Shown here piece after piece: positions 15,477-22,054 of a stretch of 23,051 nucleotides of DNA. The notes beneath the pieces were generated by a model. It was not told the origin of the DNA, ran no database searches, and saw nothing but the letters and a program-made list of their open reading frames with translations. The DNA is from JBGSOV01 sp964558715. Its GTDB lineage: Bacteria > Patescibacteriota > Gracilibacteria > CAIRYL01 > GCA-016699755. The stretch spans positions 1-23,051 of the forward strand of contig CAZLFD010000024.1 in NCBI GenBank assembly GCA_964558715.1, written 5' to 3'. Positions within the stretch are counted from its first letter, which is position 1, and every line of letters begins with the position of its first letter. The position numbers and the translations under genes are program-made.

Positions 15477-16307
15477 TTATTTCTTGGCAGCAAAGTGCTG
15501 ACTCGCGGTAAGGAGCCCTCCCGGATTTCCGACATCGAAGCGATCTCCCTCAAGTTTGCGGCCCAAAATCGGTTCGGTTTGTTGAATGAGAATAAAGGCA
15601 TCGACCAAACGGAGCTCGCCACCCTGGCCGGGTTCAGTGCGCCTTAGTACTTCGAAGATACGATTTGTGCAGAGGTTTTTTCCGAGTAAAGCCAAGTCAC
15701 TTGGTGCTTCGTCTGGGTGCGGTTTTTCCACAAATCCAGTAATAGGAAAGCCCACTTCGCCATCGGTCTTGGCGCCCTCTGCCGGCGCAACGATACCAAA
15801 TTTATGGATGTCTGCTCGCGGCACTTGTTGCACACCCAGTACACAGTTGTCAGACGTTCCGCGCGCCTCTAGCAGTTGTGCAGGTGCGGTCGGTTCCGCA
15901 TCTAATATCTCATCTCCGAAGAAAGCAAAAAAGTCATCACCATCGACCAGTTCTTCGGCCTGCAAAATCGCGTGCCCATCGCCTAGCGGTTCATCTTGCA
16001 CAACGGTGTGTACACGGCACATATCGGCTAGGTCGTGGATCTCATCGGCGATTGCGTGTTTCCCTTTTTTACGGAGCTGATTCTCGAGCTTCTCATCCGA
16101 CTGAAAATGCTTGGGGGTGATGCTCCCTTCTGGTGGGATGACAAAAATCACATCTTCAGCCCCTGCAGAAGCGAGTTCGCGAACGATCAGTTCGATTACC
16201 GGTCGGTCAAAAATCGGCAACATCTCTTTGGGCACACACTTGGTAGCGGGCAAAAACCGGCTACCCAAACCGGCAACAGGAATAACCGCTTTGCGGACCA
16301 TGGTCAT
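15477..16307 (-). CDS. galU: UTP-glucose-1-phosphate uridylyltransferase
   Basis: The 276-residue product starts at ATG 16307, whose bases form ATGA with the stop of hsp20. It makes UDP-glucose from UTP and glucose-1-phosphate, feeding cell-surface glycan synthesis. The nucleotide-binding block GLGSRFLPATK is at residues 13-23, followed by PKEMLPI, a metal/nucleotide site FFGDEI (129-134; usually DD), FVEKP near 187, and the C-terminal LEGDRFDVGNPGG. The length is slightly shorter than typical GalU (about 290-300). A second ATG two codons in is possible. The open frame continues 51 codons upstream, but that part lies inside hsp20 and has no GalU similarity. Confidence 0.93.
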   Translation of the reverse strand: MTMVRKAVIPVAGLGSRFLPATKCVPKEMLPIFDRPVIELIVRELASAGAEDVIFVIPPEGSITPKHFQSDEKLENQLRKKGKHAIADEIHDLADMCRVHTVVQDEPLGDGHAILQAEELVDGDDFFAFFGDEILDAEPTAPAQLLEARGTSDNCVLGVQQVPRADIHKFGIVAPAEGAKTDGEVGFPITGFVEKPHPDEAPSDLALLGKNLCTNRIFEVLRRTEPGQGGELRLVDAFILIQQTEPILGRKLEGDRFDVGNPGGLLTASQHFAAKK

Positions 16308-16720
16308 GATTGAGAAAAAAGAGGAATAGATTTTGTGGTGGCTTTGCGAGCCTTGGGGATTTCGATTGTCAGGATTTGATTGTTGAACATGGCAATGATA
16401 TCGGCAGAGTTGATGGCGGCAGGGAGTAAAATACTGCGCTTGAACATGCCCCAAAAGCATTCCTCGGCGTGTTTGCTAGCTTTGGCGGGAATGGTTGGAG
16501 GGAATGCTCGCTCACCCTTTATAATTAGCAGATCGTCATCGATCTCAATCTGAATCGATGCTTCATCTACTCCGGCTATCGGCGCGATAACAAAAATGCT
16601 TTCGGCAGTCTCTGCAATATCCACCGCCAACTCGCCCGCTTCATTCTCGGGAACCAGTTCTGGCTTCGCCTGCGACCCTGCGGTTTTGGGGGGTGATTTT
16701 TCTTGTGCTGTGATGTGCAT
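16304..16720 (-). CDS. Small heat-shock protein, Hsp20/alpha-crystallin
   Basis: The 138-residue protein starts at ATG 16720 (MHITAQEKSPP). An upstream TTG at 16768 is in frame but overlaps the predicted -35, so it is rejected. After a Pro/Glu-rich leader of about 40 residues comes an alpha-crystallin domain: ESIFVIAPIAGVDEASIQIE, then DDLLIIKGER. The signature FKRSILLPAAINSADIIAMF and LTIEIPKA follow (compare G-x-F-x-R-x-x-x-LP and GVLTIxxPK). The tail KSIPLF provides an I-x-L/F oligomerisation motif. Hsp20s hold unfolding proteins in the cytosol. Its stop overlaps the galU start (ATGA), an unexpected pairing of chaperone and sugar nucleotide enzyme. Confidence 0.88.
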   Translation of the reverse strand: MHITAQEKSPPKTAGSQAKPELVPENEAGELAVDIAETAESIFVIAPIAGVDEASIQIEIDDDLLIIKGERAFPPTIPAKASKHAEECFWGMFKRSILLPAAINSADIIAMFNNQILTIEIPKARKATTKSIPLFSQS

Positions 16721-16739
16721 ACAAAAGATACGTGGGAAA

Positions 16740-16768
16740 ATTGTGCGGCAGAAGGCATTATTATTCAA
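16740..16768 (-). promoter_or_regulatory. Predicted promoter for hsp20-galU
   Basis: On the minus strand, TTGAAT (16768-16763) and CACAAT (16745-16740) have a 17-bp spacer, giving a start point near 16733 and a leader of about 13 nt. It supports the ATG at 16720. No CIRCE element is present. Confidence 0.45.
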
Positions 16769-16801
16769 GGAAAATCCTGATTTTTTTCAGTGGAAATACT
16801 G

Positions 16802-16821
16802 ATTCTACATCACTGTAGAAT
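16802..16821. promoter_or_regulatory. Perfect 8-bp palindrome, candidate operator
   Basis: ATTCTACA-TCAC-TGTAGAAT is a perfect inverted repeat in the divergent region between hsp20 and rpsU, about 35 bp upstream of the hsp20 -35 and 55 bp upstream of the putative rpsU -35. It has no T-run. It could be a transcription-factor site or the stem of an RNA; it is not a CIRCE sequence. Confidence 0.4.
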
Positions 16822-16875
16822 GATGAAATGCTCCGGATTACGAATTGCGGATTACTGATTGCTGTAAAAAAGTAC

Positions 16876-16905
16876 TTGCAAAAGAAAAAAAAGTTATGCC
16901 ACACT
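16876..16905 (+). promoter_or_regulatory. Weak candidate promoter for rpsU
   Basis: TTGCAA (16876-16881) and CACACT (16900-16905) are 18 bp apart, with TG two bases before the -10. The fit is moderate; the transcript would have a leader of roughly 30 nt ending in the Shine-Dalgarno. Confidence 0.3.
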
Positions 16906-16933
16906 ATTATGGCATTCTTAATTTTCTCAATCT

Positions 16934-16940
16934 AAGGAGA
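16934..16940 (+). promoter_or_regulatory. Strong Shine-Dalgarno of rpsU
   Basis: AAGGAGA lies three bases before ATG 16944, a near-perfect complement to the usual anti-SD CCUCC. It fixes the start of bS21. It is the only canonical Shine-Dalgarno I find ahead of a gene in this window. Confidence 0.85.
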
Positions 16941-16943
16941 CCT

Positions 16944-17150
16944 ATGATTTACAGTGTACGTCGCCGCAACGAAAACAACGAAAAGCTGATGCGCCGCTTT
17001 AAAAAAGCTGTTCAGCAACAGGGTATTGTTCCAAAAGGACGAAAAAATCGCTACTTCAAACGCGATAAGACGAAAGTCCGTGTTCGTGCCGAAGCGATCA
17101 AGCGCGACTTCTACCGCAAAAAAAAGATGGAACGCATCTTGTACTCCTAA
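16944..17150 (+). CDS. rpsU: 30S ribosomal protein bS21
   Basis: The 68-residue protein is very basic: MIYSVRRRNENNEKLMRRFK, then KGRKNRYFKRDKTKVRVRAE and a C-terminal FYRKKKMERI. This is the bS21 pattern (usually about 58-71 residues). bS21 binds near the 3' end of 16S rRNA close to the anti-Shine-Dalgarno. ATG 16944 is preferred over the in-frame ATG at 16845 because it follows AAGGAGA at correct spacing and matches the family N-terminus. The gene is monocistronic, ending in a strong terminator. The combination of a strong SD here and none elsewhere suggests autoregulation through the anti-SD. Confidence 0.92.
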   Translation: MIYSVRRRNENNEKLMRRFKKAVQQQGIVPKGRKNRYFKRDKTKVRVRAEAIKRDFYRKKKMERILYS

Positions 17151-17173
17151 AAATCACTTATCGATGAAAACGA

Positions 17174-17197
17174 AAGCGCCCTTCGGGGCGTTTTTTT
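17174..17197 (+). terminator. Rho-independent terminator after rpsU
   Basis: The stem AAGCGCCC pairs with GGGCGTTT around a TTCG tetraloop and runs into seven T residues. It sits 24 bp after the rpsU stop and 14 bp beyond the tspO stop on the other strand; the minus-strand side has AAAACG-rich sequence but only a short T-run, so it may serve both genes. Confidence 0.9.
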
Positions 17198-17210
17198 ATT
17201 ACGTACTCAT

Positions 17211-17693
17211 TCATAACCCCGGATTCAGTCGCATTATCGAGAAATTCAGCGCTGTCGCATAACAGACCCAAAACAAATAAGGAGTCAAAAGGAAGGCGGC
17301 TTTTTTATCCAATTTCCAGAAATCGTTCATCGACATGAGCAAGGTGATGATGAGAAATAAAATAACAAAGAACGCTGCTGTCGGATTTTGGAAGCCAAAA
17401 AAAACAATCGACCACGACGCGTTGATGACGAGATGAAAGCCAAAGAAAATCACCGCCCGTCGCACCTCGGATCGTGGCGATTCGATGCGCCAAATGAGAA
17501 AGAGCGCAATACCCATGAGAATATAGAGCATAGTCCATACTGGTCCGAACACCCAATTTGGCGGAGTAAACGCCGGTTTTTCAAGTGTGGCGTACCAATT
17601 CGGAATCGCCTCCATTGTAAAAAGCGAGCCGATCGCCCCGGCAGAGAGACAAACGAGGATTGCAATGAAAAGCTGAAATGCCTGTTTTTTCAT
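17211..17693 (-). CDS. tspO: TspO/MBR family membrane protein
   Basis: The 160-residue protein has five predicted membrane helices (about 5-27, 45-67, 78-97, 103-121 and 132-152). Family signatures are clear: NWYATLEKPAFTPPNWVFGP (residues about 32-51), WTMLYILMGIAL, then NASWSIVFFG and PYLFWVCYATALNF. TspO proteins bind porphyrins and cholesterol-like ligands and are linked to tetrapyrrole breakdown and stress responses. The role in a bacterium with reduced metabolism is unknown. It converges on rpsU, shares the terminator region, and has its own promoter upstream. There is no Shine-Dalgarno. Confidence 0.93.
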   Translation of the reverse strand: MKKQAFQLFIAILVCLSAGAIGSLFTMEAIPNWYATLEKPAFTPPNWVFGPVWTMLYILMGIALFLIWRIESPRSEVRRAVIFFGFHLVINASWSIVFFGFQNPTAAFFVILFLIITLLMSMNDFWKLDKKAAFLLTPYLFWVCYATALNFSIMRLNPGL

Positions 17694-17714
17694 ACTTCAG
17701 AAAAATGCGTTTTC

Positions 17715-17742
17715 ACAATACCGGAATCAAAAGACCTGACAA
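17715..17742 (-). promoter_or_regulatory. Candidate promoter of tspO
   Basis: On the minus strand, TTGTCA (17742-17737) and TATTGT (17720-17715) have a 16-bp spacer, giving a start point near 17708, about 15 nt before the ATG. Confidence 0.4.
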
Positions 17743-17844
17743 GGACATCCTGTTCACAAATTGCCGATTGCTGTCTGCTTTACGACCTGCTAAGCTTGCT
17801 TGGCTAAATTTGTCATTTGACATTTGTAATTCGTAATTCAACCC

Positions 17845-19320
17845 ATGCCGACCGTCGCCATCATCGGCCGCCCCAACGCGGGCAAATCGACACTGTTCAA
17901 CGCTCTGTTAGGAGAACGCCGCGCAATTGAATCTGACACACCCGGCACCACGCGCGACCGTGTGTTTGGCACGATCAAAGGCGAAGAGTACGATTTTTTA
18001 CTGGTCGATACCGGAGGGTTGACGACAGAAGTCAGCAGCGATATTGAAACGGATATGCGCGAACAAGCGGAGGAGTCGATTGCTGGTGCGGATGTGATCT
18101 ATTTTTGCATCGACGTGCGCGACCCGATTACTGCGGAAGAGTTGACGATTGCCGAGATCTTGCGCAAAAAGAAGCCGAAAAACATTCCGGTTTTTCTTGT
18201 TGGCACGAAAGCAGAAAAGCCCAGCGCACCCGAAGTCGCAGGAGATTTTTATACCCTGGGCATAACCGACCGCGAGATATTTTTTATCTCTGCCAAAGAA
18301 CACCGCGGGCTTAGTGAGTTACTGGATGCGACGGAGGAGGAGTTTGCGCGGCGCAGTTTTCTGCCAAGAACAGAGGAAGAAGCGGAAGGCGATGGGTACG
18401 CTACGCGTATTGCACTGGTTGGCCGCCCCAATGCCGGCAAGTCGACTTTGCTCAACACCCTCGCCGGCAAAGAGATTTCGATCGTGTCAGAAACAGCCGG
18501 TACTACGCGCGATAACATCGACAGCGAAGCGAATTTTGAAAAAGAAAAGTTCCTGCTTATCGACACTGCCGGCATCCGCAAAAAGTCGCGCATGAACGAA
18601 GAACAGATCGAACGGTTTTCGCGTTTGCGGACTCTGAATGCGCTCACACGAGCGGATGTTGCAGTGCTACTCATCGACGCCACCGAAGGCATCAGTCATC
18701 AAGATCAGACGTTGGCGGATGAGATCATCTCTACCGGTTGCGGCGTAATGGTTGTGTTTAGTAAGTGGGATCTGGTGCGCGAGCGCGGACGCAGTGAGGT
18801 AGAGCAAGATGAAGCCGAAAAAGCTATCATGCGACCAGATGCCATGGATGATGAAGAAGAGGTCGAGAAAAAGATCAGTAAAAATGTTTCTGGCCTGCGT
18901 TCGTACTTACTGCGCCAAGCGCAAAGCAAACTCCCCTTTTTAAACTGGGCGCCGGTCTTGTTTCTCTCGGCGATTGAAAAACGCGGTATTCACGAGATCT
19001 TCAGCACGGCTAAGCAAATCATGACCGAGCGCGAAAAGAAGATTTCTACCTCCGAACTGAACGACTTTTTGGAGCACGTGCTCAACCTGCATCCGCCCGC
19101 CAGCCGCACCAAGATTCAATTGAAAGTAAAGTATGTCACCCAAACGGGCACCAACCCGCCAGTCTTTAGTTTTTTCGTGAACGACCCCGACGCGGTGCAT
19201 TTCTCATTTCGCCGCTTTCTCGAAAATCGCTTGCGCGAGGTGTATGGCTTTTGGGGCACACCGATTTCTTTAGACATGCGTGCGAAGAGTGGACCACGAA
19301 GGGGGAAAAAACAGTCATAA
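17845..19320 (+). CDS. der: Ribosome-assembly GTPase Der (EngA)
   Basis: The 491-residue protein has the diagnostic tandem GTPase domains plus a C-terminal KH-like domain. Walker A GRPNAGKS occurs at 8-15 and again at 193-200. Switch motifs TPGTTRD and TAGTTRD, and G3 motifs DTGG and DTAG, are intact. The G4 motifs are unusual: TKAE at 121-124 instead of NKxD, and SKWD at 306-309 instead of NKWD. An acidic insertion at about 311-347 (EVEQDEAEKAIMRP, DDEEEVEKK) lengthens domain 2. The KH domain covers about 395-480 (HPPASRTKIQLKVKYVTQTG, PISLDMRAKSGPRRGKK). Der acts in 50S subunit maturation. The start ATG has no Shine-Dalgarno. Confidence 0.96.
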   Translation: MPTVAIIGRPNAGKSTLFNALLGERRAIESDTPGTTRDRVFGTIKGEEYDFLLVDTGGLTTEVSSDIETDMREQAEESIAGADVIYFCIDVRDPITAEELTIAEILRKKKPKNIPVFLVGTKAEKPSAPEVAGDFYTLGITDREIFFISAKEHRGLSELLDATEEEFARRSFLPRTEEEAEGDGYATRIALVGRPNAGKSTLLNTLAGKEISIVSETAGTTRDNIDSEANFEKEKFLLIDTAGIRKKSRMNEEQIERFSRLRTLNALTRADVAVLLIDATEGISHQDQTLADEIISTGCGVMVVFSKWDLVRERGRSEVEQDEAEKAIMRPDAMDDEEEVEKKISKNVSGLRSYLLRQAQSKLPFLNWAPVLFLSAIEKRGIHEIFSTAKQIMTEREKKISTSELNDFLEHVLNLHPPASRTKIQLKVKYVTQTGTNPPVFSFFVNDPDAVHFSFRRFLENRLREVYGFWGTPISLDMRAKSGPRRGKKQS

Positions 19321-19544
19321 ATGTCTGTGTACCATGCAAAAAAATTGGTATTTTTCAGGCCAAAAGTTTGGATATAGCGAGTTAGACAAAATACATTTTT
19401 ACTATTCCCTTTTTGTCGCACCGCTTTTCGGACTTTTAATAAGGAATGGGCGAATTGATTCTTTTCTTATAAGGGATAGCTGTCTGCCTTCGGCAGCCAG
19501 TAAGGTTGTTTTCTTCGCTCCCGCCGGTCGTTCCGAAAACGCTA

Positions 19545-19573
19545 TTTATAAATTCAATCCAAAAGAGTAAAAT
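19545..19573 (+). promoter_or_regulatory. Candidate promoter of the restriction-modification operon
   Basis: TTTATA (19545-19550) and TAAAAT (19568-19573) are separated by 17 bp, with a start point near 19580. The 278-bp gap after der also has a CTGCC-TTC-GGCAG hairpin at about 19483-19495 lacking a T-run; no gene and no C-protein box are seen. Confidence 0.45.
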
Positions 19574-19598
19574 ACCCACACTAAGGTAAGAAAATGAT

Positions 19599-20390
19599 AT
19601 GACATTTCCACAAGACTTCATCAACAGCATCATTCTTGGCGATTGTGTCGAGACCATGAAAAAAATCCCCGACGGTTCGGTTGATTTGGTTGTTACCTCA
19701 CCACCTTACAACCTCAAAAATTCTACCGGAAACGGAATGAAAGATGGCCGTGGTGGAAAATGGGCCAATGCAGCATTAGTCAATGGCTACCATAACTACG
19801 ATGACAGCATGCCCCACGATAAATATGTCAAATGGCAACGTGCGTGTTTGGAACAGATGATGCGAGTTATAAATGACACCGGTGCTATTTTTTACAACCA
19901 TAAATGGCGAGTTCAAGACGGCTTGCTTCAAGACAGACAAGACATTGTGAGTGGTTTTCCGGTTCGACAAATCATCATCTGGCGCAGGAAAGGCGGAATA
20001 AATTTTAATGCCGGTTATTTTCTACCAACTTACGAGGTGATTTATCTAATCTCAAAAAAGAATTTTAAACTTGCTAAAAAGGCCAACGCTCACGGCGACA
20101 TTTGGGAATTTACACAGGACATGAACAATCCTCATCCTGCACCTTTCCCAGTAGCACTCATTGAACGCATTATTTCATCAACCAACGCCGAAATTATTTT
20201 AGACCCATTCATGGGTTCCGGCACAACAGCTGTTGTTGCTAGAAATCTCGGCCGTAAGTATGTCGGCATAGAAGTTTCACCTGAATACTGCAAAATGGCA
20301 GAAAATCGCATTGCAGGCAACGGAATGGAAAGAGAAACCGGCGATATCAAGCCGCAGATGGATCTTTTTAAACAACTACAAAAAATATGA
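19599..20390 (+). CDS. Type II DNA methyltransferase, beta class, probably N4-cytosine
   Basis: The 263-residue protein has motif IV TSPPYN at 33-38 ahead of motif I DPFMGSGTT at 202-210, the order of beta-class amino-methyltransferases. A serine before PPY is more usual in N4-cytosine enzymes (Asp or Asn in N6-adenine enzymes), so m4C is favoured but not proven. The motif between, GIEVSPEYCKMAENRI, is the usual segment after motif I. It should protect host DNA at the site cut by the neighbouring enzyme. Its TGA stop overlaps the next ATG (ATGA), so methylase is made before endonuclease. Its base composition is a little more AT-rich than der, consistent with acquisition. Confidence 0.9.
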   Translation: MTFPQDFINSIILGDCVETMKKIPDGSVDLVVTSPPYNLKNSTGNGMKDGRGGKWANAALVNGYHNYDDSMPHDKYVKWQRACLEQMMRVINDTGAIFYNHKWRVQDGLLQDRQDIVSGFPVRQIIIWRRKGGINFNAGYFLPTYEVIYLISKKNFKLAKKANAHGDIWEFTQDMNNPHPAPFPVALIERIISSTNAEIILDPFMGSGTTAVVARNLGRKYVGIEVSPEYCKMAENRIAGNGMERETGDIKPQMDLFKQLQKI

Positions 20391-21175
20391 AAATTTACAC
20401 CAAACCAGAGCTCATCAAAAAGCTAAAGGAAATCGCAGAGATGGGTTGGATTCCAAATGCCAGGCATGGCAATCACGGCGGAATCGGTAACACACTTGAA
20501 GATTTACTCGGTATTGAAGAAAACAATTTGCCAATTCCAAACGCAGCTGAGTGGGAGCTTAAGACACAACGAGCAGCGACAACTTCCCTAACAACGCTTT
20601 TTCATATTGAGCCGTCACCACGCGCAATCGGTTTTATTCCAAAGGTACTGTTGCCATTGTATGGTTGGGCACATCAAGAGTCCGGCAAAAAATATGGCAA
20701 AGGCGAGATGAGCTTCCGCCAAACCATCCACGGCCACAATCCAAGTGATCGAGGCTTTATGGTAAAAATTGATCGCACTGAAAAGAAAATCCTCATCTCG
20801 TTTGGTTCTGCAAAAGTTACCGTCAAACATAAGAAATGGCTCAATTCAGTGAAAAAGAGAGTCGGCCATTTGAACGAGCTCGACCCACAACCATACTGGG
20901 GCTTTGATGACCTTGAACACAAAGCCGGAACAAAACTCCTCAACTGCTTTTACGTTCAAGCTGAAGTAAAGAAAGAGAAAGGCAAAGAGTTTTACTGCTA
21001 TTCAAGTGTACTCATGCTCCAAAAATTCAGCTTTGATGGGTTCTTAAAAGCTTTAGAGGAAGCAAAAATACTTGTGGACTTTGACGCACGAACTGGACAC
21101 AATCACGGCACAAAATTTCGATTGAGGCAGGATTGTTTGCCTATGTTGTATGAGAAAGTGACTAAAATTATCTGA
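20387..21175 (+). CDS. MvaI/BcnI-family type II restriction endonuclease
   Basis: The 262-residue protein matches the MvaI/BcnI fold family. The N-terminal GNHGGIGNTLEDLLGIEENN aligns with MvaI GNTGIGKTFEDLLEKEEDN. P51-N52 and E57-L58-K59 form the PD-(E)xK centre, followed by SLTTLFHIEPSP. The C-terminal TGHNHGTKFRLR corresponds to MvaI THDHGTAFR. Characterised members are monomers nicking CCWGG or CCSGG one strand at a time. Here the catalytic Asp (MvaI D50, BcnI D55) appears as Asn52, which is either a subfamily variation or an inactivating change. Site specificity cannot be read directly; a CCNGG-like site is a reasonable guess. The upstream methylase overlaps by four bases. Confidence 0.85.
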   Translation: MKIYTKPELIKKLKEIAEMGWIPNARHGNHGGIGNTLEDLLGIEENNLPIPNAAEWELKTQRAATTSLTTLFHIEPSPRAIGFIPKVLLPLYGWAHQESGKKYGKGEMSFRQTIHGHNPSDRGFMVKIDRTEKKILISFGSAKVTVKHKKWLNSVKKRVGHLNELDPQPYWGFDDLEHKAGTKLLNCFYVQAEVKKEKGKEFYCYSSVLMLQKFSFDGFLKALEEAKILVDFDARTGHNHGTKFRLRQDCLPMLYEKVTKII

Positions 21176-21202
21176 TGAAACTATGGCAACTACAAATAAA
21201 CT

Positions 21203-21729
21203 ACCCCGACCCAGAGGGATCGGGGTATTACCTCCCGTCATGCAATTCCCTCGAACAATGTGAACTGGTCTCTGTGTAGTCGGTTGTATTCCCCACCACC
21301 TTGATTCTTCACAGAGTTACTGATCGTCCGTTCATTGCCATGTTGCCCGACAGTATTGGCATAGTAACCGCTTGTCCAGAGGTTGCCGCCCCAGAGCAGT
21401 TGTTTGACTTCGGGGCAATGGAGAAATATTTGTTTGGCAGTGATCGATTTGATTATGGTGACTATCCGCGTGATCGGCAGTGTGGGGACACCTTGGACGA
21501 GGAAGTGGACATGGTCTTGGTCGGTACCGATTTCAACAAAAAAGATCTCATGGGCCTCGCTGATGGAAAGACAGGTCTGGCGAAGAACTTCCGCTACGTG
21601 GGTTGAGAAGACTTTTCTCCGATACTTGGCGGGGAAGACAAGATGATACAGGAGTAAGGTTTTGTTATGCCGTTTATAAATATGTTCTGACGTCACCCAC
21701 CTATCTTACCCCGAGGCAGAGCCTCGAGG
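21203..21729 (-). mobile_element. IS200-type (IS200/IS605 family) insertion element with paired end hairpins
   Basis: A single transposase gene is bounded by two similar subterminal hairpins. At 21203-21226, ACCCCGACCC pairs with GGG-A-TCGGGGT around an AGA loop with one bulged A. At 21710-21729, CCCGAGGC pairs with GCCTCG-A-GG, again with an AGA loop and a bulged A. Matched, same-orientation imperfect hairpins, no inverted termini and no target duplication are the hallmarks of this family. Exact cleavage sites a few bases outside the hairpins cannot be fixed. There is no accessory TnpB gene. Confidence 0.8.
21238..21696 (-). CDS. tnpA: IS200-family Y1 HUH transposase TnpA
   Basis: The 152-residue protein begins at GTG 21696 (MTSEHIYKRHNKT), then YHLVFPAKYRRKVF. 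The HUH metal-binding motif is H62-V63-H64 in DHVHFLVQ. The catalytic tyrosine is Y111 in WTSGYYANTVG. Length is the family norm, and no frameshift or stop is visible, so it may be active, in contrast to the RAYT remnant at the left end. It moves single-stranded DNA by peel-and-paste, recognising the end hairpins. The sequence before the start (AGGTGG) is purine rich, possibly a weak Shine-Dalgarno. Confidence 0.9.
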   Translation of the reverse strand: MTSEHIYKRHNKTLLLYHLVFPAKYRRKVFSTHVAEVLRQTCLSISEAHEIFFVEIGTDQDHVHFLVQGVPTLPITRIVTIIKSITAKQIFLHCPEVKQLLWGGNLWTSGYYANTVGQHGNERTISNSVKNQGGGEYNRLHRDQFTLFEGIA

Positions 21730-21892
21730 AATACTCAGATTCAACAATCATTTCAAAAACCCAAAGAGAACTTAGAAATCACCACTCTTCAAACTAGCAC
21801 AGTATCAACACGCCAAAAGAATGTAAGAGCAGTAAGTGAAGCTGACTTAACAGTACTCGATTCATTTCTTACTTACTGGCTCCTACTCTAGA

Positions 21893-22018
21893 AGCACAAT
21901 GAATAACTGTTTCACTCGCTCCGCTGCACTCCATTCGTTCTCCTAAATTTGCCAGTGGTAAGCACCTCGTGCAATTATACAACTGGCAAACATCGCATAT
22001 ACTGAAACGTTATGTGCT
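21893..22018. repeat. Nested imperfect palindrome, attC-like
   Basis: Outer arms: AGCAC-(AATGA)-ATAAC-(T)-GTTTCA at 21893-21914 pairs with TGAAAC-GTTAT-GTGCT at 22003-22018, 16 bp with unpaired bases only in the left arm. Inner arms: TTTGCCAGT (21948-21956) pairs perfectly with ACTGGCAAA (21982-21990), enclosing GCAC-CTC-GTGC. The right end contains GTTATGT, close to the integron core GTTRRRY, and the left arm ends in AAC. Size (126 bp) fits attC. Asymmetry of the two spacers is against it. No integrase is in the window. Confidence 0.45.
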
Positions 22019-22054
22019 ATAGTAAAATTATGACATTTATTCTTTTTAATACTT

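Larger units (their letters stand above)
21183..21891 (+). pseudogene. Possible short third gene of the island, split by the IS200-type element
   Basis: An ATG at 21183, five bases after the endonuclease's tandem TGA stops, begins MATTNK and runs straight into the insertion element. Beyond the element an open stretch of 52 codons (21736-21888) reads QSFQKPKENLEITTLQTS, then VRAVSEADLTVLDSFLTYW, ending at TAG 21889. Composition looks protein-like, but I do not recognise it and the exact junction and frame are uncertain. Confidence 0.3.

Noticed and set aside
16832..17843. Related AT-rich bits (ATTACGAATTGCGGATT near 16838 and TTGTAATTCGTAATTCAA near 17824, plus GATTGCTGT twice)
   Set aside because: Short, low-complexity and only partly similar; not enough to call a repeat family.
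19483..19495. CTGCC-TTC-GGCAG hairpin as the der terminator
   Set aside because: No T-run follows and it lies more than 160 bp after the der stop.
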